A stretch of DNA of 64,000 nt from CAJQQK01 sp963696075. Its GTDB lineage: Bacteria > Pseudomonadota > Alphaproteobacteria > Rhizobiales > Hyphomicrobiaceae. The DNA lies in assembly GCA_963696075.1 (NCBI GenBank), contig CAVOJD010000008.1, forward strand, positions 248,001-312,000, given 5' to 3'. Position 1 is the stretch's first letter. Each line of letters opens with the position of its first letter. The translations under genes were made by a program, and so were the position numbers. The notes beneath the pieces were generated by a model. It saw only the letters and a list, made by a program, of their open reading frames with translations, had not been told where the DNA came from and made no database searches. Positions 30,201-39,386 of this stretch are shown here, piece after piece.

Positions 30201-31262
30201 ATGAGCCAGAAAACCGCGCTGATTGCGGGCGCAACGGGCGCTGCCTCGATCCGCCTCGTGGACGTCCTTCTCGCAGACCCCGACTGGTCCGTGATCGGCT
30301 TGAGCCGCAACCCGCCGAAATCGGCGCATGACCGCCTCGCCTACATTCGCGCCGACCTCATGGATGGCGCCGACACCCGCACGGCGCTGAGCGCTCACTC
30401 CGGCATAACGCACGCCTTCTACACCTCTCGCGCGCCCTTCAAGGAAGGCGGCCTTGAGGATGTCGAGGGCAACGTCGCGATGCTGGAGAACCTCATCGAC
30501 GGCCTCGAAGCAGCCGCACCGAACCTCGCCCACATTCATCTGGTCACCGGCTCGAAGTGGTACGGCATCCATTTGGGTCCCGGCCAGTCGCCGGCCCGCG
30601 AAGATGCCCCGCGCCACATGCCACCGAACTTCTACTACGATCAACAAGACGTCCTCGCAGCCCGCCAGCAGGGCCGCCAGTGGACATGGTCGGCCTCACG
30701 CCCCAACGTCATCTACGACTTCGCGCCCGAGCGTATCCGAAACCTCGTGCCAACCATCGGCGCCTGGGCTGCGATCTCGAAGGAATTGGGCGTGCCGCTC
30801 GACTATCCAGGCCACCCCGACTCGTTCAACGCCTTGACCGACATGACCGACGCAACCCACCTCGCCCACGCCCTCAAGTGGATGGTCACCGCCGACACCG
30901 CCCACAACCAGGCCTTCAACGCCACCGACGGCGATTTTTTCCGTTGGCGTCATCTCTGGCAGCGCGTCGCGGATCACTTCGAAATGGAATTGGGCACCTG
31001 CCGCCCGGTCTCGGCGGAAGCCTGGATGGCCGACAAACAACCCCTCTGGGACCGCATCGCCGAGCGTCACGGCCTCGAAGTCAAACCCCTCGGCGACCTC
31101 GCCGCCTGGGGCTTCCTGGATTTCCTCACCAACCAGCGCTTCGACGTCGTCTCCTCGATGGTGAAGATCCGCCAGGCCGGCTTCACCGGGACGGTCTCCT
31201 CGATCGACAAGTTCATCGAGCATCTCGCCCGCTATCAGGATGCCCGCATCCTGCCGCGGTGA
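30201..31262 (+). CDS. PRISE-type enone reductase (progesterone 5-beta-reductase/iridoid-synthase-like SDR)
   Basis: 353 residues, atypical extended SDR. The NADPH loop is GATGAASIRLVD at residues 10-21. The family-specific catalytic lysine is Lys119 (VTGSKWYGIHLGPG), and the tyrosine is Tyr145 or Tyr146 in NFYYDQQDVL; this layout replaces the usual YxxxK motif and identifies the PRISE group. Plant and bacterial relatives reduce the C=C bond of small enones, and some act on steroids. A bacterial role in steroid or terpenoid conversion is inference. The GMC oxidoreductase and enoyl-CoA hydratase nearby are compatible. Confidence 0.88.
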   Translation: MSQKTALIAGATGAASIRLVDVLLADPDWSVIGLSRNPPKSAHDRLAYIRADLMDGADTRTALSAHSGITHAFYTSRAPFKEGGLEDVEGNVAMLENLIDGLEAAAPNLAHIHLVTGSKWYGIHLGPGQSPAREDAPRHMPPNFYYDQQDVLAARQQGRQWTWSASRPNVIYDFAPERIRNLVPTIGAWAAISKELGVPLDYPGHPDSFNALTDMTDATHLAHALKWMVTADTAHNQAFNATDGDFFRWRHLWQRVADHFEMELGTCRPVSAEAWMADKQPLWDRIAERHGLEVKPLGDLAAWGFLDFLTNQRFDVVSSMVKIRQAGFTGTVSSIDKFIEHLARYQDARILPR

Positions 31263-31318
31263 AATGCCGGCGCGAGCACTCAGCGCCCACAACGGCGGCA
31301 GCGAACGCGATCGCAGTC

Positions 31319-32119
31319 TCAGAACGCGCGCCGCAATCCGATCATGACGTGGTTCGACGCGCCGGTGACACCGCCGAACAGCGCCGTGTCACCGAAGATT
31401 TTGCCGCCACCTGAGCGGTGATGATAGCGCATCACCAGGTCCCACTCCGGCACATCGGGCAAACCCAGGCTCAGCTCCGGCGCGAGATAGTGCAACAGAT
31501 GCGCGCCCGCCCGCCGCCGGTCGTTGCGCCGCTCCCACGCCTCGATCCGCGTCGCGTAATTGAGCCCCGTCGAAATCCCGACACGCGTCCGGAGGGTCTC
31601 GCTCCAGGGAAACGCATGCCACCTCAGATAAAGAGCCGCCCAGATTTCCGTGGCGCGCAAGTCTCCCATACGCTGGCCGACACCGGCCTCAACGGTCCCG
31701 CTGAGCCAAGACCCAACCGAGAATACTTGCCGCGAAAGGGCAGCAGAAACGATGTAGCTGTCTTCAAAATCATATCGCCACGGCGCCACGAAGGCACCGC
31801 CGTCCGGCTCCAAATCATCATTCAGGCCGAACGACGCCGTCATGTCTTCATCGACCAACCGGCCGAACGCAAGATGAGCAGCACACTCACCGCGGCACGC
31901 CTGAATCGGGTTGAACCATCGGATCGTCGCGGACGACGTTTCCGCGCTGGCTGTCCTGAACGTCGCCGCGACAAAGACCAGAAAGACCGCAGCCAGCCCG
32001 ATCAACGCCACCAGCAGCGGCCAGACCGGGTCGCCGACCAGACAACCTTTCGCAACGCTTGGCTGTCGTGTCGACACGTCCCGCTCCCCAACCGCGCCCC
32101 TTCGGCCACCAGCCGCCAC
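31319..32119 (-). CDS. Probable outer-membrane beta-barrel protein
   Basis: 266 residues if the 32119 start is right. A long hydrophobic N-terminal segment (PVWPLLVALIGLAAVFLVFV ... TASA) is either an uncleaved anchor or an off-centre signal. After that come alternating aromatic strands (APWRYDFEDSYIVSAALSRQ, WAALYLRWHAFPW) and a final phenylalanine, which are outer-membrane traits. The motif MRYHHRSGGG resembles the catalytic His-x-Ser of PagL-type lipid A deacylases, but I cannot confirm membership. Confidence 0.55.
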   Translation of the reverse strand: MAAGGRRGAVGERDVSTRQPSVAKGCLVGDPVWPLLVALIGLAAVFLVFVAATFRTASAETSSATIRWFNPIQACRGECAAHLAFGRLVDEDMTASFGLNDDLEPDGGAFVAPWRYDFEDSYIVSAALSRQVFSVGSWLSGTVEAGVGQRMGDLRATEIWAALYLRWHAFPWSETLRTRVGISTGLNYATRIEAWERRNDRRRAGAHLLHYLAPELSLGLPDVPEWDLVMRYHHRSGGGKIFGDTALFGGVTGASNHVMIGLRRAF

Positions 32120-32181
32120 GGGGCATCAATAGTTGAGTCGGAAAATATCAACAACCTTAGATTGAATTAATTGGCCACTAC

Positions 32182-32973
32182 CTACCGTCCCTTCCAGTCC
32201 GGCTTGCGCTTCTCAGCAAAGGCTTTCGGCCCTTCGATCGTATCCTCGCTGTTCATCAAGGCGATCTGCGCGGGATAGCGTTCGTTCTTGAGCGCCACTT
32301 CCAGCGCCGGCACATCCAGTGACCGCATGACGACCTGCTTGGTCGCACGAATGCTCATCGGCGAACACTCGAGAATCAGCCCCGCCCAGCGCCGCGCCTC
32401 ATCCATCAGCTTGTCGTGCTCGACCAGCGCCGTCACGAAACCGAGGCCGAACGCCTCCTCGGCCGGCACATGACGCCCCGTCAGCATCATCCCCATGGCG
32501 TGCTTGAGCGGTATCGAACGAGACAGACGCTGCATGCCGCCCGCGCCCGCCGTCAAACCGACCCGCGGCTCAGGCAGCGCGAACCGCGCCTTGTCAGACG
32601 CAATGATGATGTCGCACGCGAGCGCGATCTCGAACCCGCCCCCCATCGCAACACCATTCACCGCCGCGATCACCGGCTTGACCATGTCGACCCGCCGCGT
32701 GATCCCGCCAAAGCCGCTCGCCCCATGGTTCGGCCGCTTACCGGTCTTCGCCCGCATCTCGGCGTGATACTTGAGGTCGTTGCCGGCACAGAATGCGCGG
32801 TCCCCTGCCCCGGTCACGATCGCCACCCACAGGTCCGGGTTCTCCTCAAACTCATCGAAGATCTCGCCCATCTCCTGCGACATCGGCGGATGGCACGCAT
32901 TCATCACGTCCGGACGGTTCATCGTGATGATCATCAGGTGATCTTCGATATCGACTTTCGCGAATTCAGGCAT
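32182..32973 (-). CDS. Enoyl-CoA hydratase/isomerase family protein
   Basis: 263 residues of the crotonase fold. The CoA oxyanion motifs are AFCAGNDLKYHAEM and NGVAMGGGFEIALACDIIIA. The catalytic segment FALPEPRVGLTAGAGGMQRL has glutamate at the second catalytic position and alanine and glycine near the first, so hydration is not assured; isomerase or other crotonase chemistry is possible. It is divergent from a GST gene with about 240 bases between them. Confidence 0.88.
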   Translation of the reverse strand: MPEFAKVDIEDHLMIITMNRPDVMNACHPPMSQEMGEIFDEFEENPDLWVAIVTGAGDRAFCAGNDLKYHAEMRAKTGKRPNHGASGFGGITRRVDMVKPVIAAVNGVAMGGGFEIALACDIIIASDKARFALPEPRVGLTAGAGGMQRLSRSIPLKHAMGMMLTGRHVPAEEAFGLGFVTALVEHDKLMDEARRWAGLILECSPMSIRATKQVVMRSLDVPALEVALKNERYPAQIALMNSEDTIEGPKAFAEKRKPDWKGR

Positions 32974-33215
32974 TGCTCAGGCTCCTTGGGCTCATTGTCC
33001 TTGGGCTCGGTGTCCTCTGTCGCGAGGAAAGTCCATTGTGCGCGGTCTTGTCCACCTCCTTGCCCGCCGTCAGCGACGATGATCGCGTGGACGATCAGCC
33101 CGCTTTGCCCGACCGCATCACCCCGCGCCCCGAACGCACAAGTTGCCTCACCCCCGCACCCCCCGCTATGCCAACATATGATCGAGCGATTCCCTAAGTC
33201 CGCGAGGCCAAGACC

Positions 33216-33911
33216 GTGACACTCCACCTCTTCGATCTCACCTGCGCCAACCAGCGCATATTCTTCTCGCCATATTGCTGGCGCACGCGGATGGCACTCC
33301 GCCACAAAGGTCTCGCCTTCGAAAGCCTCCCCTGGCATTTCGTCGAAAAAGACCGGATCGCAGCCTCCGGCGACACCCGCGTCCCCGTGCTGGTCGAGGA
33401 TGGCCGCCAGATCACCGATAGCTGGGCGATCGCCCGCCACCTCGATGCGACCTATCCCGACGCCCCGCCACTGATGGCGGACACCGCCGCCCGCGCACGC
33501 GCCAAATTCATCTCGGGCTGGTGTGCCACAGCGCTCTTCCCGCTCATGGTGCCGCTCGCTGTTCCGGCCGTCTTCGACCTGCTCGCGGAGAAAGACAAAG
33601 CCTACTTCCGCGAAAGCCGCGAGGCGCGCTTCGGCTGCCGCATCGAGGACCTTTCGAAAGACTTCGACGCCGAACGCGCAGCCCTCGCCAAGGCCTTGAC
33701 ACCAGCCACCGAAGCCCTTGGCGAAAGCCCCTACCTCGCCGGTGAAGCCCCGGATTACGGCGACTACGTCCTGTTCGGCACGTTGATGTGGCCCTATACG
33801 GTCTCGCCCCAGGAAATTATTGATTGGGACAGCCCGGTTGGCACGTGGTTTGCGCGTCTCCTCGATGCCCACGGCGGCTTTGCCCGCAGCGCCCCCCGCG
33901 CCGCCGGTTGA
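33216..33911 (+). CDS. Glutathione S-transferase, LigE/beta-etherase-like
   Basis: 231 residues from a GTG start. The N-terminus (LFDLTCANQRIFFSPYCWRT) has the FSPxCWRTRMAL arrangement of the sphingomonad LigE and LigP beta-aryl etherases, with the cis-proline in DTRVPVLVEDG. The active-site serine is in the SPYCW segment. The relationship suggests action on bulky aromatic ethers or similar xenobiotics, but many such GSTs have no known substrate. The GMC oxidoreductase gene begins 39 bases downstream. Confidence 0.85.
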   Translation: MTLHLFDLTCANQRIFFSPYCWRTRMALRHKGLAFESLPWHFVEKDRIAASGDTRVPVLVEDGRQITDSWAIARHLDATYPDAPPLMADTAARARAKFISGWCATALFPLMVPLAVPAVFDLLAEKDKAYFRESREARFGCRIEDLSKDFDAERAALAKALTPATEALGESPYLAGEAPDYGDYVLFGTLMWPYTVSPQEIIDWDSPVGTWFARLLDAHGGFARSAPRAAG

Positions 33912-33950
33912 TCAGCGACCCCGCTGGAGCGCGGCGCATACACTCGGAGG

Positions 33951-35669
33951 ATGTTCACCATTTCGAGACTGTCGACCCCACTCTGGGACGCCCAAAGCGA
34001 AGTTGCAGCCGAAACCTTCGACGTTCTCATCGTCGGCTCCGGCTACGGCGGTGGCGTCTCCGCCTCGCGCCTCTCCCGCGCTGGCCTGAAGGTCGCCGTG
34101 CTCGAACGCGGCCGCGAAGTCGTCACGGGCGAATTCCCCTCCCGCTTTCCCGAGATGCGCCACGAGATGCGCGTCACCGGCAAGAAAATGAAGGTCGGTT
34201 CGGAAACCGGCCTCTATGACGTCCGCCTCGGCGACGACATGCATGTCCTCGTGGGCTGCGGCCTCGGTGGCGGCTCTCTCGTCAACGCCGGCGTCGCTCT
34301 GCGCCCCGACCCTCGCGTCTTCGCAGATCCGATCTGGCCCGGCCAGATCGCCCAGGACGGTCTTCTCGACAAAGGCTATCAACTCGCGCGCAAATGGCTG
34401 CAACCCGCCCGCGATCCGGAAGCCTTCAACCGAACCAAGGCAAAGGCCCTCGCCCAAGCCGCCGAAGTAACAGACACCAAACCCATCGCCCCCGAAGTGG
34501 TCGTCAGCTTCGAAGACAACATCAGCTCCGGCGGGATCGCCCAGCCGGCCTGCACGGGTTGCGGCGATTGCTGCGGCGGCTGCAACGTCGGTGCGAAGAA
34601 CACCGTCGCATTGACCTACCTGCCCGACGCCGTCCGCCACGGCGCCCGCCTCTTCACGCACGCCCGCGTCTCCCACATCGCCCCCGGCCGGACCCGCCGC
34701 TGGCAAATCGAGGCAACCCCCGTCGGCGCGGACGCCAGGAACGCCGCCCCGCTCACCATCGAAGCCGACACCGTGATCCTCTCCGCGGGCACCCTCGGCT
34801 CAACCGAAATCCTGCTCCGCTCCAAGGCGAAGGGCCTCGCCCTTTCCGATACCGTCGGCCAGCGCTTCTCCGCCAACGGCGACATCATTGCCTTCGGCTA
34901 CGACGCTGACATCCCCGTCCAGGCCGTCGGCGTCGGTCATCCCATGAAGGAGGGGCTGACACCGACCGGCGCCGCCGTCACCGCGCAACTCGAAATCAAG
35001 GATGATCAAACCCTCGACCATGAACTCTGCGTCCAGGAAGGCGTCCTCCCTTCGAGCCTCGCCCCCATGCTGCCGGTCATGTTCGTCCCCAACGGTCGCC
35101 TCCTCGGCGCGCTCAAGAGCCTGATCAGCGGCGTCTATTCAGGCCCCCTGAGCCGCCTCCAGACCTTCTTCGCCGTCTCGCATGATTCAAGCTCTGGCCG
35201 CTTCGAGCTCGAAGGCGACCAACTTGCCCTCAAGTGGCCCAACGCCGCCGACGAGCCTGTCTATAAACGCATGGACAAGCTGCTTGACAGCCTCGTGACC
35301 AATGTCGGCGGCTCATACGTGAAGAACCCGCTCGCCGGCTCCGTCATGGGCCACCAGCCCGCCACCGCCCACCCCCTCGGCGGTTGCGCCATGGCCCGTG
35401 ATGCCGGCGGCGGCGTCATCGACCACAAGTGCCGCATCTTCAAGGGTGGCGCCGACGAGACCGCCGTTCACGATGGCCTCTACGTCATCGACGGCGCCAT
35501 CATCCCGCGCTCGCTCGGCGTCAACCCGCTGCTCACGATTACGGCACTCGCTGAACGCGCCATGCTCCATTATCTGGCCGACCACAAGTTGACGATCGAC
35601 CACGAACCGGTCGCCATCGAGACAGCCATCCCCGCATCAGAACCGGGGCGCGTTCGCCAAACCGCCTGA
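33951..35669 (+). CDS. GMC-family oxidoreductase (cholesterol-oxidase-like)
   Basis: 572 residues. The FAD-binding motif is GSGYGGGVSASRLSRAG near residue 29, and a second GMC motif is GCGLGGGSLVNAGVALRPD. A cysteine-rich loop (CTGCGDCCGGCNVGAKNT) marks a subgroup near bacterial cholesterol and alcohol oxidases or dehydrogenases. The C-terminal HPLGGCAMARDAGG and VNPLLTITALAERA close the flavin site. Oxidation of a primary or secondary alcohol, perhaps a sterol or terpenoid, is inferred. The gene is followed by a small tandem repeat and a convergent MFS gene. Confidence 0.9.
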   Translation: MFTISRLSTPLWDAQSEVAAETFDVLIVGSGYGGGVSASRLSRAGLKVAVLERGREVVTGEFPSRFPEMRHEMRVTGKKMKVGSETGLYDVRLGDDMHVLVGCGLGGGSLVNAGVALRPDPRVFADPIWPGQIAQDGLLDKGYQLARKWLQPARDPEAFNRTKAKALAQAAEVTDTKPIAPEVVVSFEDNISSGGIAQPACTGCGDCCGGCNVGAKNTVALTYLPDAVRHGARLFTHARVSHIAPGRTRRWQIEATPVGADARNAAPLTIEADTVILSAGTLGSTEILLRSKAKGLALSDTVGQRFSANGDIIAFGYDADIPVQAVGVGHPMKEGLTPTGAAVTAQLEIKDDQTLDHELCVQEGVLPSSLAPMLPVMFVPNGRLLGALKSLISGVYSGPLSRLQTFFAVSHDSSSGRFELEGDQLALKWPNAADEPVYKRMDKLLDSLVTNVGGSYVKNPLAGSVMGHQPATAHPLGGCAMARDAGGGVIDHKCRIFKGGADETAVHDGLYVIDGAIIPRSLGVNPLLTITALAERAMLHYLADHKLTIDHEPVAIETAIPASEPGRVRQTA

Positions 35670-35704
35670 CACGAAACCGCCTGACACGAGACCGCCTGAC
35701 ACGC
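35660..35704 (+). repeat. 15-bp tandem repeat, three copies
   Basis: AAACCGCCTGACACG occurs twice and AGACCGCCTGACACG once, head to tail. The first copy includes the stop codon of the GMC gene, and the last ends just before the MFS gene's stop on the other strand. Confidence 0.9.
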
Positions 35705-37231
35705 TCACGACTTTCTCGGCAACCGCGCCAGCAGGCACAGCGGAATGCCGGCCGCGGCAACCAGCGCATACATCAAGAACGCGTTGACATAGCCGATCAT
35801 GGTCGCCTGCCGCGCGATCTCGCTGGCGACCTTGGCAATCCCCTGCACGGAATCGATCGTCCACGCCCCCGTCGCCCACGGCATGTTCCAAACCTCGTTG
35901 AACGGCGACACCTTCTCGGTCATCCGCGCATAATTCGCGCTCGTCGTCCTTACGATCTCCGCAACCGCGATCGAGATAAAGAGGCTGGAGCCAAAGTTCC
36001 TGAGCAGATGGAACATGCTCATCCCCTCCGCCCGATACTCGGGAGCGAGCGTCGCAAACGTCACCACCGTCATCGGCACCCACGTGAGCCCGATCCCCAT
36101 GCCCTGGATGATCGAGTTGGTCGCAAGCAGCGTCTGGTCGACGTTGAGGTCGAACTGCATCATCCCGAAACCGGCATAGGACTGCGCCCCGAACCCGATG
36201 ATCATCATGATCCGGGGATCAACCCGCGTCGTCAGCATCGCCAGGAAGAAGCCGAGCGCCGTGCCGAACCCGCGCCAGCCAATGAACACCCCGATCGCTG
36301 AATCGGTATAGCTCGCGTAGTTCTGCAACAACGGCGGCAACAGCACCACGGGTGCGAAATTGAGCATCCCGAAGATGAACACCAGCACCAGCCCCAGCGC
36401 ATAGTTCCGGTCCTTAAGCAGATAGAGCCGGATGAAGGGCCGCTTCGCCGTCAGGCTGTGCGCGAAGAACATGTAGAACGCGATGATCGTGACGAACGTC
36501 ACAACCACGATCTCACTCGAGTTGAACCAATCGAGCCGTTGCCCGCGCGAGAACACCAGCTGCGCTCCCGCAATCCCGATCGACAGCGTGATAAGCCCGC
36601 TCCAATCGAGTGACGGCCGCTCACGGCTAGGCCGCCGCGGCAGGATGAACTGGAACCCGATCGCCGTAATAACCGCCACCGGCACGATCATCCAGAAGCC
36701 CCACCGCCAACCATAGAGCTCCGAAATCTCACCACCGACCCACGGCCCCAGCGCCGGCCCGATCATGTTGGCCATGCCGAAGATCGCCGTCACCGTCCCG
36801 TGCTGGCGCTTGGGATTGGAATCGAGCAGCAGCGTCTGGCCGAGCGGCACCAGCGGCGCCCCTGCCGCCCCCTGCACCACCCGCCACAGGATCAACTCTT
36901 CCAGTGTCGTCGCCGTACCGCACAGGAACGTCGCGGCCGCAAAGATCGACGCACACCAAACCATCGTGCTGCGCCGGCCAAGCCGGTCCGCCAGCCACCC
37001 CGTCATCGGTGTGACCACCGCCGTCGCAACGATGTTGAACGTCATCGTCCACGATACTTCGTCCTGCGTGGCCGAAAGCGCCCCCTGGAGCTTGGGCAGC
37101 AGCGCCGACGCGATCAGGATCGACGACGCATATATCGTCGCCGCAAGCGTCACGAAAACGAGCACGAGGGTGCGCTGGAAGAAGTTCAGCTTATAGACCG
37201 CTTCTTCATCCATAGAGGCTGTGTTAGCCAA
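35705..37231 (-). CDS. EmrB/QacA-type MFS drug exporter (DHA2, 14 TM)
   Basis: 508 residues with about 14 hydrophobic helices. The DHA2 signatures are DEVSWTMTFNIVATAVVTPM and GWLADRLGRRSTM, then VQGAAGAPLVPLGQTLLLDS. In alphaproteobacteria such proteins partner with a periplasmic adaptor (EmrA) and an outer-membrane channel. The adaptor gene sits across a MarR gene in the divergent direction, and the three form one efflux locus. The substrate is unknown, probably hydrophobic. Confidence 0.92.
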   Translation of the reverse strand: MANTASMDEEAVYKLNFFQRTLVLVFVTLAATIYASSILIASALLPKLQGALSATQDEVSWTMTFNIVATAVVTPMTGWLADRLGRRSTMVWCASIFAAATFLCGTATTLEELILWRVVQGAAGAPLVPLGQTLLLDSNPKRQHGTVTAIFGMANMIGPALGPWVGGEISELYGWRWGFWMIVPVAVITAIGFQFILPRRPSRERPSLDWSGLITLSIGIAGAQLVFSRGQRLDWFNSSEIVVVTFVTIIAFYMFFAHSLTAKRPFIRLYLLKDRNYALGLVLVFIFGMLNFAPVVLLPPLLQNYASYTDSAIGVFIGWRGFGTALGFFLAMLTTRVDPRIMMIIGFGAQSYAGFGMMQFDLNVDQTLLATNSIIQGMGIGLTWVPMTVVTFATLAPEYRAEGMSMFHLLRNFGSSLFISIAVAEIVRTTSANYARMTEKVSPFNEVWNMPWATGAWTIDSVQGIAKVASEIARQATMIGYVNAFLMYALVAAAGIPLCLLARLPRKS

Positions 37232-37406
37232 CCTGCCCTCTCACGACATGAACCAGTCATTAACCGGCCGAGGCCCTTCGCCACCCGCATTTCAGCCATG
37301 CAAAAAGTGACTGCCGGGACAGAAGAGCCCGAATTGTCAGACATTTAGCGGCGCATCGCCCGCATTCATACTGCCATTCCCCCACCCGGAAAAGCGTAAT
37401 TTGGCC

Positions 37407-37444
37407 TTGACGACCATAATCTATGCGATAGTAACTAGAGTTAC
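37407..37444. promoter_or_regulatory. MarR operator and promoter in the EmrB-MarR divergent region
   Basis: TTGACG at 37407-37412 and TAGTAA at 37429-37434, 16 bases apart, form a plausible promoter reading right. The perfect palindrome GTAACTAGAGTTAC at 37431-37444 overlaps the -10, as expected for an operator of the adjacent MarR-type regulator. Because these sit inside the longest open frame, they argue against the far-upstream start for the regulator. The interval to the EmrB start at 37231 has nothing else obvious. Confidence 0.6.
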
Positions 37445-37541
37445 CACTTTGCGCGAGCAGATGCAGTCGATTTTCGCGCGTCGCCGAAGCCCACCGGCAT
37501 CACGGACGCACGAGATCGCGGAAACAGAGTTGACCAAACCC

Positions 37542-38072
37542 ATGTCGCCAGACGACGAGCACTATATCGGCTACACGATGACGGACGTGGCGCGCCTCCT
37601 GCGCACCGTATTCGAACGTCGTGTGCGCGCCGCTGGTCTGACGCGCGCCCAGTGGGTCATCATCGCCAGGCTTCATCGCCGTCCGGGCCTCAGTCAGTCC
37701 GAAGTCGCCGACCTCCTCGAGATCGAGAAGGCAACGGCGGGCCGGTTGATCGACCGCATGGAAGGCAAGGGTTGGATCGAACGGCGCGCAGACCCGCTTG
37801 ACCGCCGCGTCAACCGGCTACATCTGACAAATGAAGCAAAGCGCATCCACGCACTGATCTGGCCGATCGCCGAGGCAACAGTCGATGCCGCCCTCGACGA
37901 TCTGAACGCCAGCGAGCGCAAGGTGTTTTCAGGTTTGATGCAGCGCGTGAAATCGCGGCTGCTCGAACTGGTTGAACACGATCCGGATGTCGATGAAATC
38001 GAGTATGAGCCGCCCGCGACCCTCGCGAAGGACGGTAAAGATGAACAGAAACGAGAGCCAATCTCAGTCTAG
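37542..38072 (+). CDS. MarR family transcriptional regulator of the Emr locus
   Basis: The frame is open from 37401, but the ATG at 37542 (MSPDDEHYIGYTMTDVARLL) is preferred because the promoter and operator lie upstream of it and MarR proteins start near the first helix. The product is 176 residues. The winged helix is clear: RRPGLSQSEVADLLEIEKA, TAGRLIDRMEGKGWIERRAD and DRRVNRLHLT. It ends with an acidic tail. It probably represses the divergent EmrB gene and the downstream EmrA gene (14 bases later), and ligands may be the pump's substrates. Confidence 0.88.
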   Translation: MSPDDEHYIGYTMTDVARLLRTVFERRVRAAGLTRAQWVIIARLHRRPGLSQSEVADLLEIEKATAGRLIDRMEGKGWIERRADPLDRRVNRLHLTNEAKRIHALIWPIAEATVDAALDDLNASERKVFSGLMQRVKSRLLELVEHDPDVDEIEYEPPATLAKDGKDEQKREPISV

Positions 38073-38085
38073 GAATTGATTAGCC

Positions 38086-39213
38086 ATGTCGAAGCGTTGG
38101 GTTAGACCTGTTCTCCTGGTGCTTGTTCCCTGCCTTGCAGTTGTCGGCGCAGTCGCCGTCTGGCTTTGGGGCGGACGTTATGTCAGCACTGAAAATGCCT
38201 ATGTAAAGGCAGACATCGCCCGGGTCGCAGCCGAAGTCACGGGGCGCATCCAATCCGTCCGCATCAAGGACCACACCCGGGTTGATCGCGGCGACGTCCT
38301 CATTGAACTCGATCGCCGGCCGTTCGAGATCAAGCTCGCTGCCGCAAAGGCCGATGCCGACGCAGCCCGCACCGAAGTGCGCACCATGATCGCCCAGTGG
38401 CGCGAAACGCAAAGCGAACTCCATCAGGCCGAAGGCCAGACCACTTATTGGGACGCCCAGCTCGAGCGCAACACCCAACTCGAGCAGCGCAAGGTCGTCT
38501 CCTCCAGCCGCCTCGAAGAGGTCCAGAATTCCGCCCGCGAGGCCCGCGACCGCGTCGCCGTGATGCGCTCCAAAGTCGGCCGCATGCTCTCCCAGATCGG
38601 CGATGTCAACCGACCGATCGACGAGCATCCGCTCGTGCGCGAGAAACTGGCGGTGCTTGAGGAAGCGACCCTCAACCTACAGCGCACCATCATTCGCGCC
38701 CCCGTCGACGGCACCGCCGTCAACGTCAAGATCCAGCCAGGCGAATTCGTCGAACCCGACAAGCCGCTGTTCGCCCTTGTCGTCGCCAATCGTCCCTGGG
38801 TCGAGGCGAACTTCAAGGAAACCGAACTCACCCACATCCGCCCCGGCATGGAGGCCACCGTCGTCCTCGACATCTATCCGGACATCGAGTGGAAGGCCAA
38901 GATCGGCTCCATCAGCCCGGCCACGGGTGCTGAATTCGCATTGCTGCCGCCGCAGAACGCGTCCGGCAACTGGGTCAAGGTCGTCCAGCGCCTGCCGGTC
39001 CGCATTTATCTGGAACCAATGCCCGGTGAACCGCCGCTGCGCGCCGGAATGACGGCTGCCGTCTCCGTTGACACCAAGCGCGAGCGCAAGCTTGCGAGCC
39101 TTCTGGAAATCTTCTCGACCGCCAAGGCATCCCGTGATCTGGCGCCCTATGAAAACCAGCAGCTTGTCAACGAGAACACCTCCAAGCCGGCCAAGGCAGC
39201 CAATTCCAACTGA
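38086..39213 (+). CDS. EmrA-type HlyD-family membrane-fusion protein
   Basis: 375 residues: a short cytosolic end, one membrane helix (VLLVLVPCLAVVGAVAVWLW), then a lipoyl-like biotinyl half (YVSTENAYVKADIARVAAEV), a long coiled coil (residues ~85-180) and the second half (RTIIRAPVDGTAVNVKIQPG, VEANFKETELTHIRPGMEA). It joins an inner-membrane DHA2 exporter to an outer-membrane channel. It follows the MarR gene after 13 bases and ends at a strong terminator. Confidence 0.92.
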   Translation: MSKRWVRPVLLVLVPCLAVVGAVAVWLWGGRYVSTENAYVKADIARVAAEVTGRIQSVRIKDHTRVDRGDVLIELDRRPFEIKLAAAKADADAARTEVRTMIAQWRETQSELHQAEGQTTYWDAQLERNTQLEQRKVVSSSRLEEVQNSAREARDRVAVMRSKVGRMLSQIGDVNRPIDEHPLVREKLAVLEEATLNLQRTIIRAPVDGTAVNVKIQPGEFVEPDKPLFALVVANRPWVEANFKETELTHIRPGMEATVVLDIYPDIEWKAKIGSISPATGAEFALLPPQNASGNWVKVVQRLPVRIYLEPMPGEPPLRAGMTAAVSVDTKRERKLASLLEIFSTAKASRDLAPYENQQLVNENTSKPAKAANSN

Positions 39214-39249
39214 CCCGGCTGCGCCACCGCAGCGACCGCAATGGATTTG

Positions 39250-39282
39250 AAAAAGGCCCGCGCCAAATGCGCGGGCCTTTTT
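39250..39282 (+). terminator. Strong intrinsic terminator after the MarR-EmrA operon
   Basis: A 14-base perfect stem (AAAAAGGCCCGCGC and its complement) with a five-base loop ends in TTTTT, 37 bases after the EmrA-like stop. It can act on either strand. Confidence 0.9.
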
Positions 39283-39386
39283 CATGGGACGCACCGGACC
39301 ATCGATCCCCACCCTGCGCACCGCCCCATTCCAAAATCGCGCGCGTGGTGCCACAATTCGCGCCTTATCGGGAAAGGGCTACGACC

